From: an uncultured Clostridium sp.
Lineage (GTDB): Bacteria; Bacillota; Clostridia; TANB77; CAG-508
Length of the DNA stretch: 9,647 bases
Reading direction: 5' to 3'
Assembly: GCA_947568605.1 (NCBI GenBank)
Contig: CANOPV010000024.1
Coordinates: 1-9,647, forward strand
Shown here: positions 1 through 5,439 of the stretch, in pieces
How the letters are laid out: every line of letters starts with the position of its first letter
Numbering within the stretch: position 1 is the first letter of the stretch
The notes under the pieces: model-generated
What the model was told of the DNA's origin: nothing
The model's input: only the letters and a program-made list of their open reading frames with translations
Database searches by the model: none
Made by a program: the position numbers and the translations under genes

Positions 1-272
1 CTATTGTATATGGAAGATTAGATATAGATAATGATACAAAGATTTGTGCAAAAGTGGTATATGATATAGATTTAATAAAAGAAAATTATAATATTGAATC
101 AGAAGAAGAAATTTATAAATTGTTATTACAAAAAATTAAAGAAGTAAACAAGAAAATGCCAACTTATAAATATATTAGAGAAATAAATATAACACAAGAA
201 GAATTAATAAAAACTACTACTGCAAAAGTAAAAAGACACGAAGAATTAGCAAAAATATTTAGTAATACATAA
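1..272 (+). CDS. AMP-forming acyl-CoA synthetase (AMP-binding enzyme), C-terminal fragment
   Basis: The frame is open from base 3 to the TAA at 270-272, so this is the 3' end of a gene that begins outside the window; the GTG at 54 is only an internal valine codon. About 89 residues are visible. They match the small C-terminal domain of the ANL superfamily (acyl-CoA synthetases and ligases): a region MPTYKYIREINI followed by the A10 signature IKTTTAKVKRHEE. In that family the lysine after TTTA/TTTG contacts the acyl-adenylate. The KTTTAKVKR form is typical of long-chain fatty-acid-CoA ligase-like proteins, which activate carboxylic acids with ATP and CoA. The substrate cannot be read from this fragment. 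Family assignment is fairly secure; specificity is not. Confidence 0.75.
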   Translation, partial: IVYGRLDIDNDTKICAKVVYDIDLIKENYNIESEEEIYKLLLQKIKEVNKKMPTYKYIREINITQEELIKTTTAKVKRHEELAKIFSNT

Positions 273-293
273 AATAAATGGTTCTATTTATTT
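272..293 (+). terminator. weak AT-only hairpin after the acyl-CoA synthetase
   Basis: AAATAAAT (272-279) pairs with ATTTATTT (286-293) across a 6-nt loop, overlapping the stop codon. The stem has no G-C pairs and no clean U tract follows, so termination here is uncertain. Confidence 0.25.
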
Positions 294-319
294 AGTTTAT
301 TACATACACATTATGTATA

Positions 320-447
320 AGTTTTAAAAAAATAATTACCATTTGGCGTTGTTATTCTGCAAAAGAAAATCCTCAGCGTACACAAAGTACGCTTCCGGTA
401 TTTCTTTTTTGAATGCCTAGCCAAATAGCAATTCTTTTTCTAAAACA
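320..447. repeat. family B hairpin repeat, copy 1
   Basis: A ~127 bp imperfect inverted repeat lies between the acyl-CoA synthetase and spoIIM. The left end AGTTTTAAAAAAATAATT matches the complement of the right end AATTCTTTTTCTAAAAC. Further in, ATTTGGC (341-347) pairs with GCCAAAT (419-425), and at the tip GCGTAC (376-381) pairs with GTACGC (387-392). The tip sequence (AATCCTC, GTAC, AAAGTAC, TTCCGGT) recurs at 3531-3652, which has the same kind of ends. No coding potential was seen. It behaves like a small interspersed palindromic or MITE-like element, and it could also fold as RNA in the spoIIM leader. Confidence 0.6.
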
Positions 448-502
448 AATAAAAAACTTGAAAACTGTGAATTGTAACAAAATTACAAATGTGGAGGTAA
501 TA

Positions 503-1147
503 ATGAGAGCAAAATTAAAAAATAATGATCCAATAAAAGATGTTATTGTAAATCATATTAAAAATAATATAAAAGAGTATGCAACAGTAATTTTAATATT
601 TTTTATAGGAATAATTTTAGGAATTATTTTTATAAATAATGTAAGTAACGAACAAGAAACTGAAATAAGTGTTTATATAAATGATTTTATTGGTGCAACT
701 AAGCAAAATGCAAAAATAAATTTTTTTGATTTATTAAAAACATCTATATCATCAAATATAGTTTTAACATTATGTTTATGGTTTGCTGGTTGTACGGTAA
801 TAGGTATGCCAATAGTATATGGAACAATAGGATTTAGGGGTTTTTGCCTAGGGTATACAATATCATCATTAATTGCAACACTTGGAACAGGAAAAGGCTT
901 AACATTTGGAATATCGACTATACTATTTCAAAACATATTGTTAATACCAGCAATATTTGCATTATCAGTTAGTGGAATTAAATTATATAAATCAATAATG
1001 AAAGATAAAAGAAAAGAAAATATCAAATTAGAAATACTAAGACATACAGCATTTTCAGCAATTATGTGTGTTGTTATGATTTTAGCAGCGTTTGTTGAAA
1101 CTTATGTATCTTCAAATATATTTATAAATATTGTTGAATTTATGTAA
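503..1147 (+). CDS. spoIIM: stage II sporulation protein M (SpoIIM)
   Basis: This 214-residue integral membrane protein matches the usual SpoIIM length of about 210. SpoIIM is known to anchor the SpoIID-SpoIIM-SpoIIP peptidoglycan-remodelling complex in the mother-cell membrane, which drives septal thinning and engulfment of the forespore. A cytosolic N-terminus (1-25) is followed by a first membrane segment at about 26-45 (ATVILIFFIGIILGIIF), an extracytosolic stretch, and further hydrophobic segments at about 85-125, 133-160 and 183-203. The start at 503 is chosen because GGAGGT (493-498) lies just ahead; the frame is open back to 413 but that stretch falls in a hairpin repeat and has no ribosome site. 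Lying next to a xerD gene matches the spoIIM-ripX neighbourhood in Bacillus. It implies a spore-forming host. Confidence 0.9.
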   Translation: MRAKLKNNDPIKDVIVNHIKNNIKEYATVILIFFIGIILGIIFINNVSNEQETEISVYINDFIGATKQNAKINFFDLLKTSISSNIVLTLCLWFAGCTVIGMPIVYGTIGFRGFCLGYTISSLIATLGTGKGLTFGISTILFQNILLIPAIFALSVSGIKLYKSIMKDKRKENIKLEILRHTAFSAIMCVVMILAAFVETYVSSNIFINIVEFM

Positions 1148-1174
1148 AATATAAAAAAATTAAAATTAAATAAA

Positions 1175-1212
1175 AAAATTTTGAAAAAAGTATTTACTTT
1201 TTCTCAAATTTT
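1175..1212 (+). terminator. probable terminator after spoIIM
   Basis: The left arm (1175-1192, ending GAAAAAAGTA) pairs with the right arm (1195-1212, beginning TACTTTTTCTC) across a two-base loop, with about three central mismatches. The right arm ends in a T run. AT-rich stem, moderate support. Confidence 0.4.
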
Positions 1213-1241
1213 TGATATAACATATATAGTTTATGTAAATA
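1212..1241 (+). promoter_or_regulatory. possible sigma-A promoter for xerD
   Basis: TTGATA (1212-1217) is followed 18 bases later by TAAATA (1236-1241), ahead of the xerD ribosome site. The -10 is imperfect. Confidence 0.3.
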
Positions 1242-1270
1242 TAAAATATTAATATAGGGGAGCAAAAAAA

Positions 1271-2152
1271 ATGGAAAAACAAATCAAAAATTTTTTAGAG
1301 TTTATTGAAAATAACAAAAAAGCATCAGAGAATACTTTACAGTCTTATAGAAGAGACATTGTACAATTTTCAAATTATTTAGATAATAACAAAATAAATT
1401 ACATAAAAGTATCAGAAAAAGAAGTAAAAGAGTATATGGACTATTTGAAATCAATAGATAAAAAAAGTTCAACTATATCAAGAAGTTTAGCATCAATAAG
1501 ATCTTTTTATCAATATCTATTAAGAATAAAAAAAGTTAAAAAAGACCCAACAGAAAATGTGCAATCACCAAAAATTGAAAAAAGAACACCTAGTATATTA
1601 TCATCAGATGAAATAGACTTATTATTAAGTCAACCAAAAAATGTAGACTTAAAAGGTACACGTGATAAAGCAATGTTAGAATTTGCTTATGCAACTGGTA
1701 TGAAAGTTACAGAAATTATATCATTAAATATAGATGATGTTAATTTAGAAGAAGGATTTGTAACTTGTAGAACTGGTGATAAAGCAAGAAATATTCCATT
1801 AGGTTCATTATCATTAAAAGCATTAAAAGATTACATAGAAAATTCAAGACCAATAATTATAAAAAATGATTCTGAAAAATCATTATTTGTTAATACAAAT
1901 GGTAGAAGATTAACAAGACAAGGATTTTGGAAAATAGTTAAATATTATAAAGAACAAGCACATATTTCAAAAGAAATAACACCACATATATTAAGACATT
2001 CATTTGCAACACATTTATTACAAAATGGGGCAGATTTAAAAGCAATACAAACAATGTTAGGACATTCAGATATATCATCAACACAAGTATATATGCAATT
2101 TCAAAATGAAACTTTAAAAAATGTATACAAAAAAGCTCATCCAAGAGCATAA
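1271..2152 (+). CDS. xerD: tyrosine recombinase of the XerC/XerD family
   Basis: At 293 residues it is standard XerD length. XerC/D recombinases cut and rejoin chromosome dimers at dif near the terminus. Residues 1-90 are the SAM-like core-binding domain (ENTLQSYRRDI; STISRSLASIRSFYQYL); residues 105-293 are the catalytic domain. Visible catalytic residues are H239 and R242 (PHILRH), H265 (LGHSDIS) and the nucleophile Y274 (TQVY). The C-terminus KAHPRA is the classical XerD ending. Oddly, the first catalytic arginine (ATGLRVSEL in E. coli) is lysine here, K145 in ATGMKVTEI. The beta-hairpin lysine of GKGNKER aligns with T168 in RTGDKAR. It starts at 1271 behind AGGGGAG (1256-1262). The location after spoIIM supports the housekeeping XerD (RipX) orthologue rather than a phage integrase, but the altered residues leave its activity open. 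Confidence 0.85.
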   Translation: MEKQIKNFLEFIENNKKASENTLQSYRRDIVQFSNYLDNNKINYIKVSEKEVKEYMDYLKSIDKKSSTISRSLASIRSFYQYLLRIKKVKKDPTENVQSPKIEKRTPSILSSDEIDLLLSQPKNVDLKGTRDKAMLEFAYATGMKVTEIISLNIDDVNLEEGFVTCRTGDKARNIPLGSLSLKALKDYIENSRPIIIKNDSEKSLFVNTNGRRLTRQGFWKIVKYYKEQAHISKEITPHILRHSFATHLLQNGADLKAIQTMLGHSDISSTQVYMQFQNETLKNVYKKAHPRA

Positions 2153-2159
2153 AATAATA

Positions 2160-2188
2160 GCCCGTGCATAATACACGGGTTAAATTTT
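2160..2188 (+). terminator. hairpin between xerD and rsmE, probable terminator
   Basis: CCCGTG (2161-2166) pairs with CACGGG (2174-2179) across a 7-nt loop and is followed by TTAAATTTT. The G-C-rich stem stands out in this AT-rich sequence. The tail is an interrupted T tract, so it may terminate only partly. Confidence 0.6.
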
Positions 2189-2206
2189 AATTATATAGGA
2201 AATAAT

Positions 2207-2963
2207 ATGTCAAAATTTTTTATTAAAAATACACAAATTAATCAAGATAAAATAAATATCATTGGAGAAGACTTTAATCATATAAAGAATGTACTAAGAT
2301 TAAAAATTAATGAAAAAATAAAGATATGTGATATAGACACGAAAAAAAACTATATATGCAACATAGATAGCATTTTAAAAGATAATATAATTTGCAGTAT
2401 AATTGAAGAAATAGAAGATGATACTGAATCTAATATATATATAAATATTCTACAAGGTATTCCAAAGGGAGATAAAATGGAATGGATAATAGAAAAATGT
2501 ACAGAAATTGGTGTATCTGAATTTACTCCTGTTAAAATGGAAAGATGTGTTGTAAAAATAGATAATGAAAAAATAAAAGAAAATAAGTTAGCAAGGTGGC
2601 AAAAAATTGCAAAGTCTGCTGCAATGCAAAGTGAAAGAAATATTATACCAAAAGTTAAAAATATATTAGATTTTAATGAAATATCTAATATAATAAAAGA
2701 TTATGATATTATACTAGTAGCTTATGAAAATGAAAATCAAAATACAATAAAAAATGAATTAAAAAAAATAAATAATAACGAAAAAAATAAAATAGCAATA
2801 ATTATAGGTCCAGAAGGACGGAATAAGTAAAGAAGAAATTAAAAAATTTAAACAATGGAATATACCAATTATAACATTAGGAAAAAGAATACTAAGAACA
2901 GAAACAGCACCTATTGTAATTTCAAGTATAATAATGTATGAATTAGAAAGGTATTATTTATGA
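2207..2963 (+). pseudogene. rsmE: 16S rRNA (uracil(1498)-N(3))-methyltransferase RsmE, frameshifted
   Basis: RsmE methylates U1498 of 16S rRNA using S-adenosylmethionine and belongs to the SPOUT knot methyltransferases. The N-terminal PUA-like part (about 1-70, with NHIKNVLRLK) and the SPOUT domain (GIPKGDKMEWIIEKCTEIGV, RWQKIAKSAAMQSER) are clear. The frame breaks at IIGPEG: the sequence reads GGA-C-GGA-ATA-AGT, so one extra C at 2819 leads to TAA at 2828-2830 after 207 residues. Without that base, translation continues through GISKEEIKKFKQW and the SAM-binding knot motif LGKRILRTETAP to TGA at 2961-2963. That gives 251 residues, the normal RsmE length. As read, the truncated product lacks the knot and should be inactive. 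The lost part is otherwise intact, so a recent mutation or a sequence error is likely. The start is preceded by a weak AGGA. Confidence 0.85.
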
Positions 2964-3475
2964 AAAACGAAAAGAGAAAAGAAAAAGAAAAGCAACAAAA
3001 CATACAAAAAATGGAAGAAATTATAAAAGATAAAAAAAAGATTAGTATTGAAGATACGAAAAACATTAAAAGAAAAATATTTGAAAATTTATCAATTGCA
3101 ATTGTATTTGTAATATATTTTTATCTTTTATATCTAGGCTCACAAAACATAGAAACATCAATATATTTAACAGATTTAAAAGTATTTTCTATGGGATTAC
3201 TTATTGTTTCTATAATTATTTTTGAGTATAGTTATAAAAAAGATGATGGAAATATGTGTATTCACGGAATTGAAGTATTAGTATTGGCAATAATAACTTT
3301 ATTTTCTATATATATGTATTCAATATTTATTAATAGAACATTTACTTTTATAATTATTTTAATATCTATTGTAAATATAATGTATTTTACAATAAAATCA
3401 ATTATAATATTATTTAAAATGAAAAAACAATATTTAAAATCAAAAGATGATATTAAAGAAATTATAAAAAAATAA
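2960..3475 (+). CDS. hypothetical four-helix membrane protein
   Basis: This 171-residue protein is not recognised. A very charged, lysine- and glutamate-rich N-terminus (1-43) is followed by four hydrophobic segments at about 44-62 (LSIAIVFVIYFYLLYLG), 73-92, 103-125 and 128-152. A short charged tail (KMKKQYLKSKDDIKEIIKK) follows. No catalytic motif is visible. Its ATG overlaps the TGA of the restored rsmE frame (ATGA, 2960-2963), so translation was probably coupled to rsmE; with the frameshift, ribosomes reading rsmE now stop about 130 bases earlier. No good separate Shine-Dalgarno is seen, only GAAAGG at 2947-2952. The function is unknown. Confidence 0.7.
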   Translation: MKNEKRKEKEKQQNIQKMEEIIKDKKKISIEDTKNIKRKIFENLSIAIVFVIYFYLLYLGSQNIETSIYLTDLKVFSMGLLIVSIIIFEYSYKKDDGNMCIHGIEVLVLAIITLFSIYMYSIFINRTFTFIIILISIVNIMYFTIKSIIILFKMKKQYLKSKDDIKEIIKK

Positions 3476-3492
3476 TATAAATTATTAAAAAT

Positions 3493-3522
3493 TTGGTAAA
3501 ATATATATAAATTCAATAATAA
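3493..3522 (+). promoter_or_regulatory. possible promoter for the remA operon
   Basis: TTGGTA (3493-3498), an 18-base spacer and TAATAA (3517-3522) lie just upstream of the hairpin repeat that precedes remA. Both boxes are imperfect, so this is a weak call. Confidence 0.25.
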
Positions 3523-3530
3523 AGGAAAAA

Positions 3531-3652
3531 AGTTTGAAAAATAATAGCATCTTGCTTCGTTAAAATTTAGATAAAAAATCCTCGATGTATAAAAGTACAC
3601 CTCTGGTTTTTTACTAAATTTTGATGAGCATATACTAATTCTTTTTCAAACT
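3531..3652. repeat. family B hairpin repeat, copy 2
   Basis: A ~122 bp imperfect inverted repeat lies ahead of remA. The ends AGTTTGAAAAA and CTTTTTCAAACT are inverted copies. Inside, TTAAAATTTAG (3560-3570) pairs with CTAAATTTTGA (3614-3624), and GATG... at the tip faces GTACAC. The tip carries AAAATCCTC, AAAGTAC and CTCTGGT, as in the copy at 320-447. It ends about 30 bases before the remA start, so a transcript starting upstream would carry it as a long hairpin leader. Confidence 0.6.
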
Positions 3653-3684
3653 AGATTGTGCATTAGGAAGGAATGAGATTAATT

Positions 3685-3936
3685 ATGCAATTAATTAATA
3701 TAGGATTTGGAAATATGGTAACTGCAAATAGAATAATATCAATTGTTAGCCCAGAATCAGCACCAATAAAAAGAATAATTCAAGAGGCAAAAGACCAAAA
3801 AACAGCGATTGATGCAACTTATGGAAGAAAAACAAGAGCGGTTATTTTTATGGATTCAGGTCATATAGTTTTATCAGCAATACAAACAGAAACTATTGCA
3901 TCAAGATTAAATTCAGATAATATTAAAGAAATATAA
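3685..3936 (+). CDS. remA: extracellular matrix regulator RemA (DUF370)
   Basis: The 83-residue product is collinear with RemA of Bacillus, a small DNA-binding protein that activates biofilm matrix operons and some osmoprotection genes by forming ring-like assemblies on DNA. Family hallmarks are the N-terminal LINIGFGNMVTANRIISIV, then SPESAPIKRIIQEAK, DATYGRKTRAVIFMDSGH and the end IQTETIASRL. The ATG at 3685 is preferred over the in-frame ATG at 3673. AGGAAGGA (3665-3672) touches the upstream ATG but lies about 13 bases from 3685, and the protein then begins at the conserved position. In Clostridia, RemA also occurs outside biofilm operons, so target genes cannot be inferred. It is the first gene of a tight operon with rpoZ and gmk. 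Confidence 0.88.
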   Translation: MQLINIGFGNMVTANRIISIVSPESAPIKRIIQEAKDQKTAIDATYGRKTRAVIFMDSGHIVLSAIQTETIASRLNSDNIKEI

Positions 3937-3964
3937 ATATTAAATAAAAAGGAGAAGATTTATT

Positions 3965-4153
3965 ATGATGGTAAAACCAAGCGTAACAGATTTATTAACA
4001 AAAGCAGATAATAGATTTGCATTAGTCGTTGCTACATCAAAAAGAGCAAGACAAATTTCAAAAGGAGATATAGTACTTGTAAAATCAAATGAGCAATCAC
4101 CAGTAACTCTTGCAGCACTTGAAATTGCAGAAGGAGTGGTGAAAATATGTTAG
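3965..4153 (+). CDS. rpoZ: DNA-directed RNA polymerase omega subunit
   Basis: The 62-residue product matches the short omega subunits of Firmicutes, which help fold and stabilise the beta' subunit. The conserved segments are KPSVTDLLTKADNRFALVV (helix 1), then ATSKRARQI (the KRARQ signature), and ALEIAEGVV at the end. GGAG at 3951-3954 precedes the ATG at 3965 by 10 bases; the ATG at 3968 is a second possible start. The stop codon lies inside the gmk start: ATGTTAG places the gmk ATG (4147) before the rpoZ TAG (4151-4153), so translation is probably coupled. In most Firmicutes rpoZ follows gmk; here it comes first. Confidence 0.88.
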   Translation: MMVKPSVTDLLTKADNRFALVVATSKRARQISKGDIVLVKSNEQSPVTLAALEIAEGVVKIC

Positions 4154-4716
4154 TTATATTATCTGGTGTTGCAGGAGCAGGTAAAGATACAATAAAAAAA
4201 GAATTAATAAAAAGACTTAGTGTTGTAGATACTTTACCATCTTTTACAGATAGACCACAAAGGCCAGGTGATGTACCAGGAAAGACATATAACTTTGTTT
4301 CAAAAGAAGAATTTGAAAGAATGATTAATGATGGAGAGTTATACGAATATAATATTCATCATAATCATTATTATGGAACATCAAAAAAACTGTTAAATGA
4401 AAAAATTAATAGTGGTAAAGTTATAGTAAAAGATATAGAAGTTAATGGAACAGAAAATTTAGTAAAAATTTTAAAAGATGAAATAAAGGTTGTAACTATT
4501 TTTTTACGAGTAGAAAAAGAAGAATTAAAAAGAAGATTAGAGCATAGAGTAGACAAGCCAGATTCTCAGGAAGTACAATTAAGATTAGATAGATTTGATT
4601 ACGAAGAATCAAAAATTGATATGTATGATTATGTTATTAAAAATGATGATTTAGAAAAAACTTATCAAATAATAAGAACTATAATTGAATATGAGTGTAA
4701 AAAAAATAGGCAATAA
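4147..4716 (+). CDS. gmk: guanylate kinase (divergent)
   Basis: The 189-residue product fits guanylate kinase, which converts GMP to GDP with ATP. A P-loop GVAGAGKDT (7-15) is followed by the GMP-binding region SFTDRPQRPGDVPGKTYNFV (32-51), which matches the family pattern T-x-R-x-PR-x-G-E. Next come GELYEYNIHHNHYYGT (63-78), KDIEVNG (95-101, in place of DIDVQG) and an R-rich lid around EELKRRLEHRVDKPDS. The C-terminal YDYVIKNDDL is also typical. It diverges from textbook Gmk: GKDT instead of GKG/ST, and TDR for TTR. It is the only guanylate kinase candidate in the window and lies beside remA and rpoZ, as gmk usually does. I am confident of the fold and fairly confident of the substrate. Confidence 0.8.
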   Translation: MLVILSGVAGAGKDTIKKELIKRLSVVDTLPSFTDRPQRPGDVPGKTYNFVSKEEFERMINDGELYEYNIHHNHYYGTSKKLLNEKINSGKVIVKDIEVNGTENLVKILKDEIKVVTIFLRVEKEELKRRLEHRVDKPDSQEVQLRLDRFDYEESKIDMYDYVIKNDDLEKTYQIIRTIIEYECKKNRQ

Positions 4717-4742
4717 AAAATCACCAATTAAGGTGATTTTTT
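4715..4742. terminator. bidirectional intrinsic terminator between gmk and the minus-strand gene
   Basis: AAAAAATCACC (4715-4725) pairs perfectly with GGTGATTTTTT (4732-4742) around a six-base loop (AATTAA), giving an A run on one side and a T run on the other. It therefore works in both directions. It ends the remA-rpoZ-gmk operon and the convergent gene, whose stop codon (TTA on the plus strand, 4728-4730) lies in the loop. Confidence 0.85.
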
Positions 4743-5030
4743 ATTGCTTGAAGATTTACACTGTCTTATTTCTTCATATAAGGGTATAACATCATCTAAC
4801 AAAGGAAAAGTACCCTTTGGAAAGATTAGTCCTATTAAATGACTTGGTATAATAATAATAGGACTAAAAATATAAAGAATAAGATTGCATAAAACAAAAA
4901 TGATACGCATTAAAATTTGTATTGTACTTGTTTTTTTGGAGTATTTTTCAATTTCTCCTTGTGTTACAGTTGTTAGTTTTTTAAAACTAACCTGAAAATC
5001 TTCAAGCAAGGTTTCATCCATAATATCCAT
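4728..5030 (-). CDS. hypothetical small membrane protein
   Basis: This 100-residue protein is not recognised. A soluble N-terminus (MDIMDETLLEDFQVSFKKLT, then about 15 polar residues) leads to a long hydrophobic stretch at about 37-70 (ILMRIIFVLCNLILYIF, then IIIIPSHLIGLIF), probably one or two membrane helices. A polar tail ends in KSSSNKKSP. The start at 5030 is chosen because AAGGAG lies 10 bases upstream (complement of 5041-5046); the frame extends to 5120 but that part covers the promoter. It has its own strong promoter and shares a terminator with gmk. No function can be assigned; the real promoter and ribosome site argue that it is a genuine gene. Confidence 0.65.
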   Translation of the reverse strand: MDIMDETLLEDFQVSFKKLTTVTQGEIEKYSKKTSTIQILMRIIFVLCNLILYIFSPIIIIPSHLIGLIFPKGTFPLLDDVIPLYEEIRQCKSSSNKKSP

Positions 5031-5091
5031 AGTAGCATTTCTCCTTTTTAGTAATTTAGGAATGAATTTACAAAAGATTTGTAATATACAC

Positions 5092-5120
5092 ATTATATAC
5101 GATTTTTTAACTAAAATCAA
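5092..5120 (-). promoter_or_regulatory. sigma-A promoter for the minus-strand small membrane protein
   Basis: Read on the minus strand, TTGATT (5120-5115), a 17-base spacer and a perfect TATAAT (5097-5092). It lies about 60 bases upstream of the chosen start and back to back with the alaS promoter. Confidence 0.75.
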
Positions 5121-5128
5121 GTTATTAG

Positions 5129-5157
5129 TTGATTTTTTATAAATTTTATACTATAAT
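5129..5157 (+). promoter_or_regulatory. sigma-A promoter for alaS
   Basis: TTGATT (5129-5134), a 17-base spacer and a perfect TATAAT (5152-5157). Transcription would start at about 5163-5165, right at the edge of the family A repeat, giving an alaS leader of about 275 bases. AAAATCAA (5113-5120) and TTGATTTT (5129-5136) form an 8-bp inverted repeat that places both divergent -35 boxes symmetrically. Confidence 0.75.
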
Positions 5158-5158
5158 T

Positions 5159-5408
5159 GTTACTGTTCAGATTAATTAATTATTTTGCTCCGCTTTCTTC
5201 GGATTAAAATTATTTTTTTATTTAAATTAAACATTCAATTCTTCGTTAAAAATATTTAAAAATATGCTTTTGCTCCATCGCTTCGCGAACGTGTCGCATA
5301 AAAGCAATCTTTAAATACTTTTTAACTCGAATTTCAGTTTAAATAAAATAGTAAAAATAATTTTCGCCTCACGCTTCGCTTTAAATATTTAGTAGTCTGA
5401 AATGTACC
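5159..5408. repeat. family A inverted-repeat (MITE-like) element, copy 1, in the alaS leader
   Basis: The element is about 250 bp with related ends: GTTACTGTTCAGATTA on the left and the inverted GGTACATTTCAGACTA on the right. Nested arms follow: TTTATTTAAATTAAA against TTTAAATAAA, GTTAAAAATATTTAAA against TTTAAATACTTTTTAAC, and GCTTTTGC against AAAAGC, around a tip TCGCTTCGCGA. The last 42 bases before the tip of the right end (5357-5398) are identical to 8894-8935 in copy 2. The flanks carry TATAATT on both sides (5152-5158 and 5409-5415), a likely 7-bp target duplication. No open frame is seen inside. It lies wholly between the alaS promoter and its ribosome site. Confidence 0.7.
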
Positions 5409-5439
5409 TATAATTGTTAAAAAATAAGGAAGGATAAAA

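Noticed and set aside
413..502. Upstream extension of spoIIM to an ATG at 413
   Set aside because: This stretch is the right arm of a hairpin repeat, has no ribosome site, and SpoIIM homology starts at 503 behind GGAGGT.
1938..2150. Minus-strand ORF inside xerD
   Set aside because: Shadow of a well-supported gene; low-complexity hydrophobic translation with no ribosome site.
2807..2835. Programmed frameshift in rsmE
   Set aside because: No heptameric slippery run or nearby stimulating structure is visible; a one-base insertion is simpler.
3262..3600. 112-residue minus-strand ORF over the membrane protein and family B repeat
   Set aside because: Composition is AT-driven (Ile, Tyr, Phe, Asn) and it runs through the hairpin repeat; no ribosome site or promoter seen.
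5159..5439. T-box riboswitch upstream of alaS
   Set aside because: No T-box sequence (AGGGTGGNACCGCG type) and no matching antiterminator were seen; the leader is taken up by a repeat element shared with 8767-8946.
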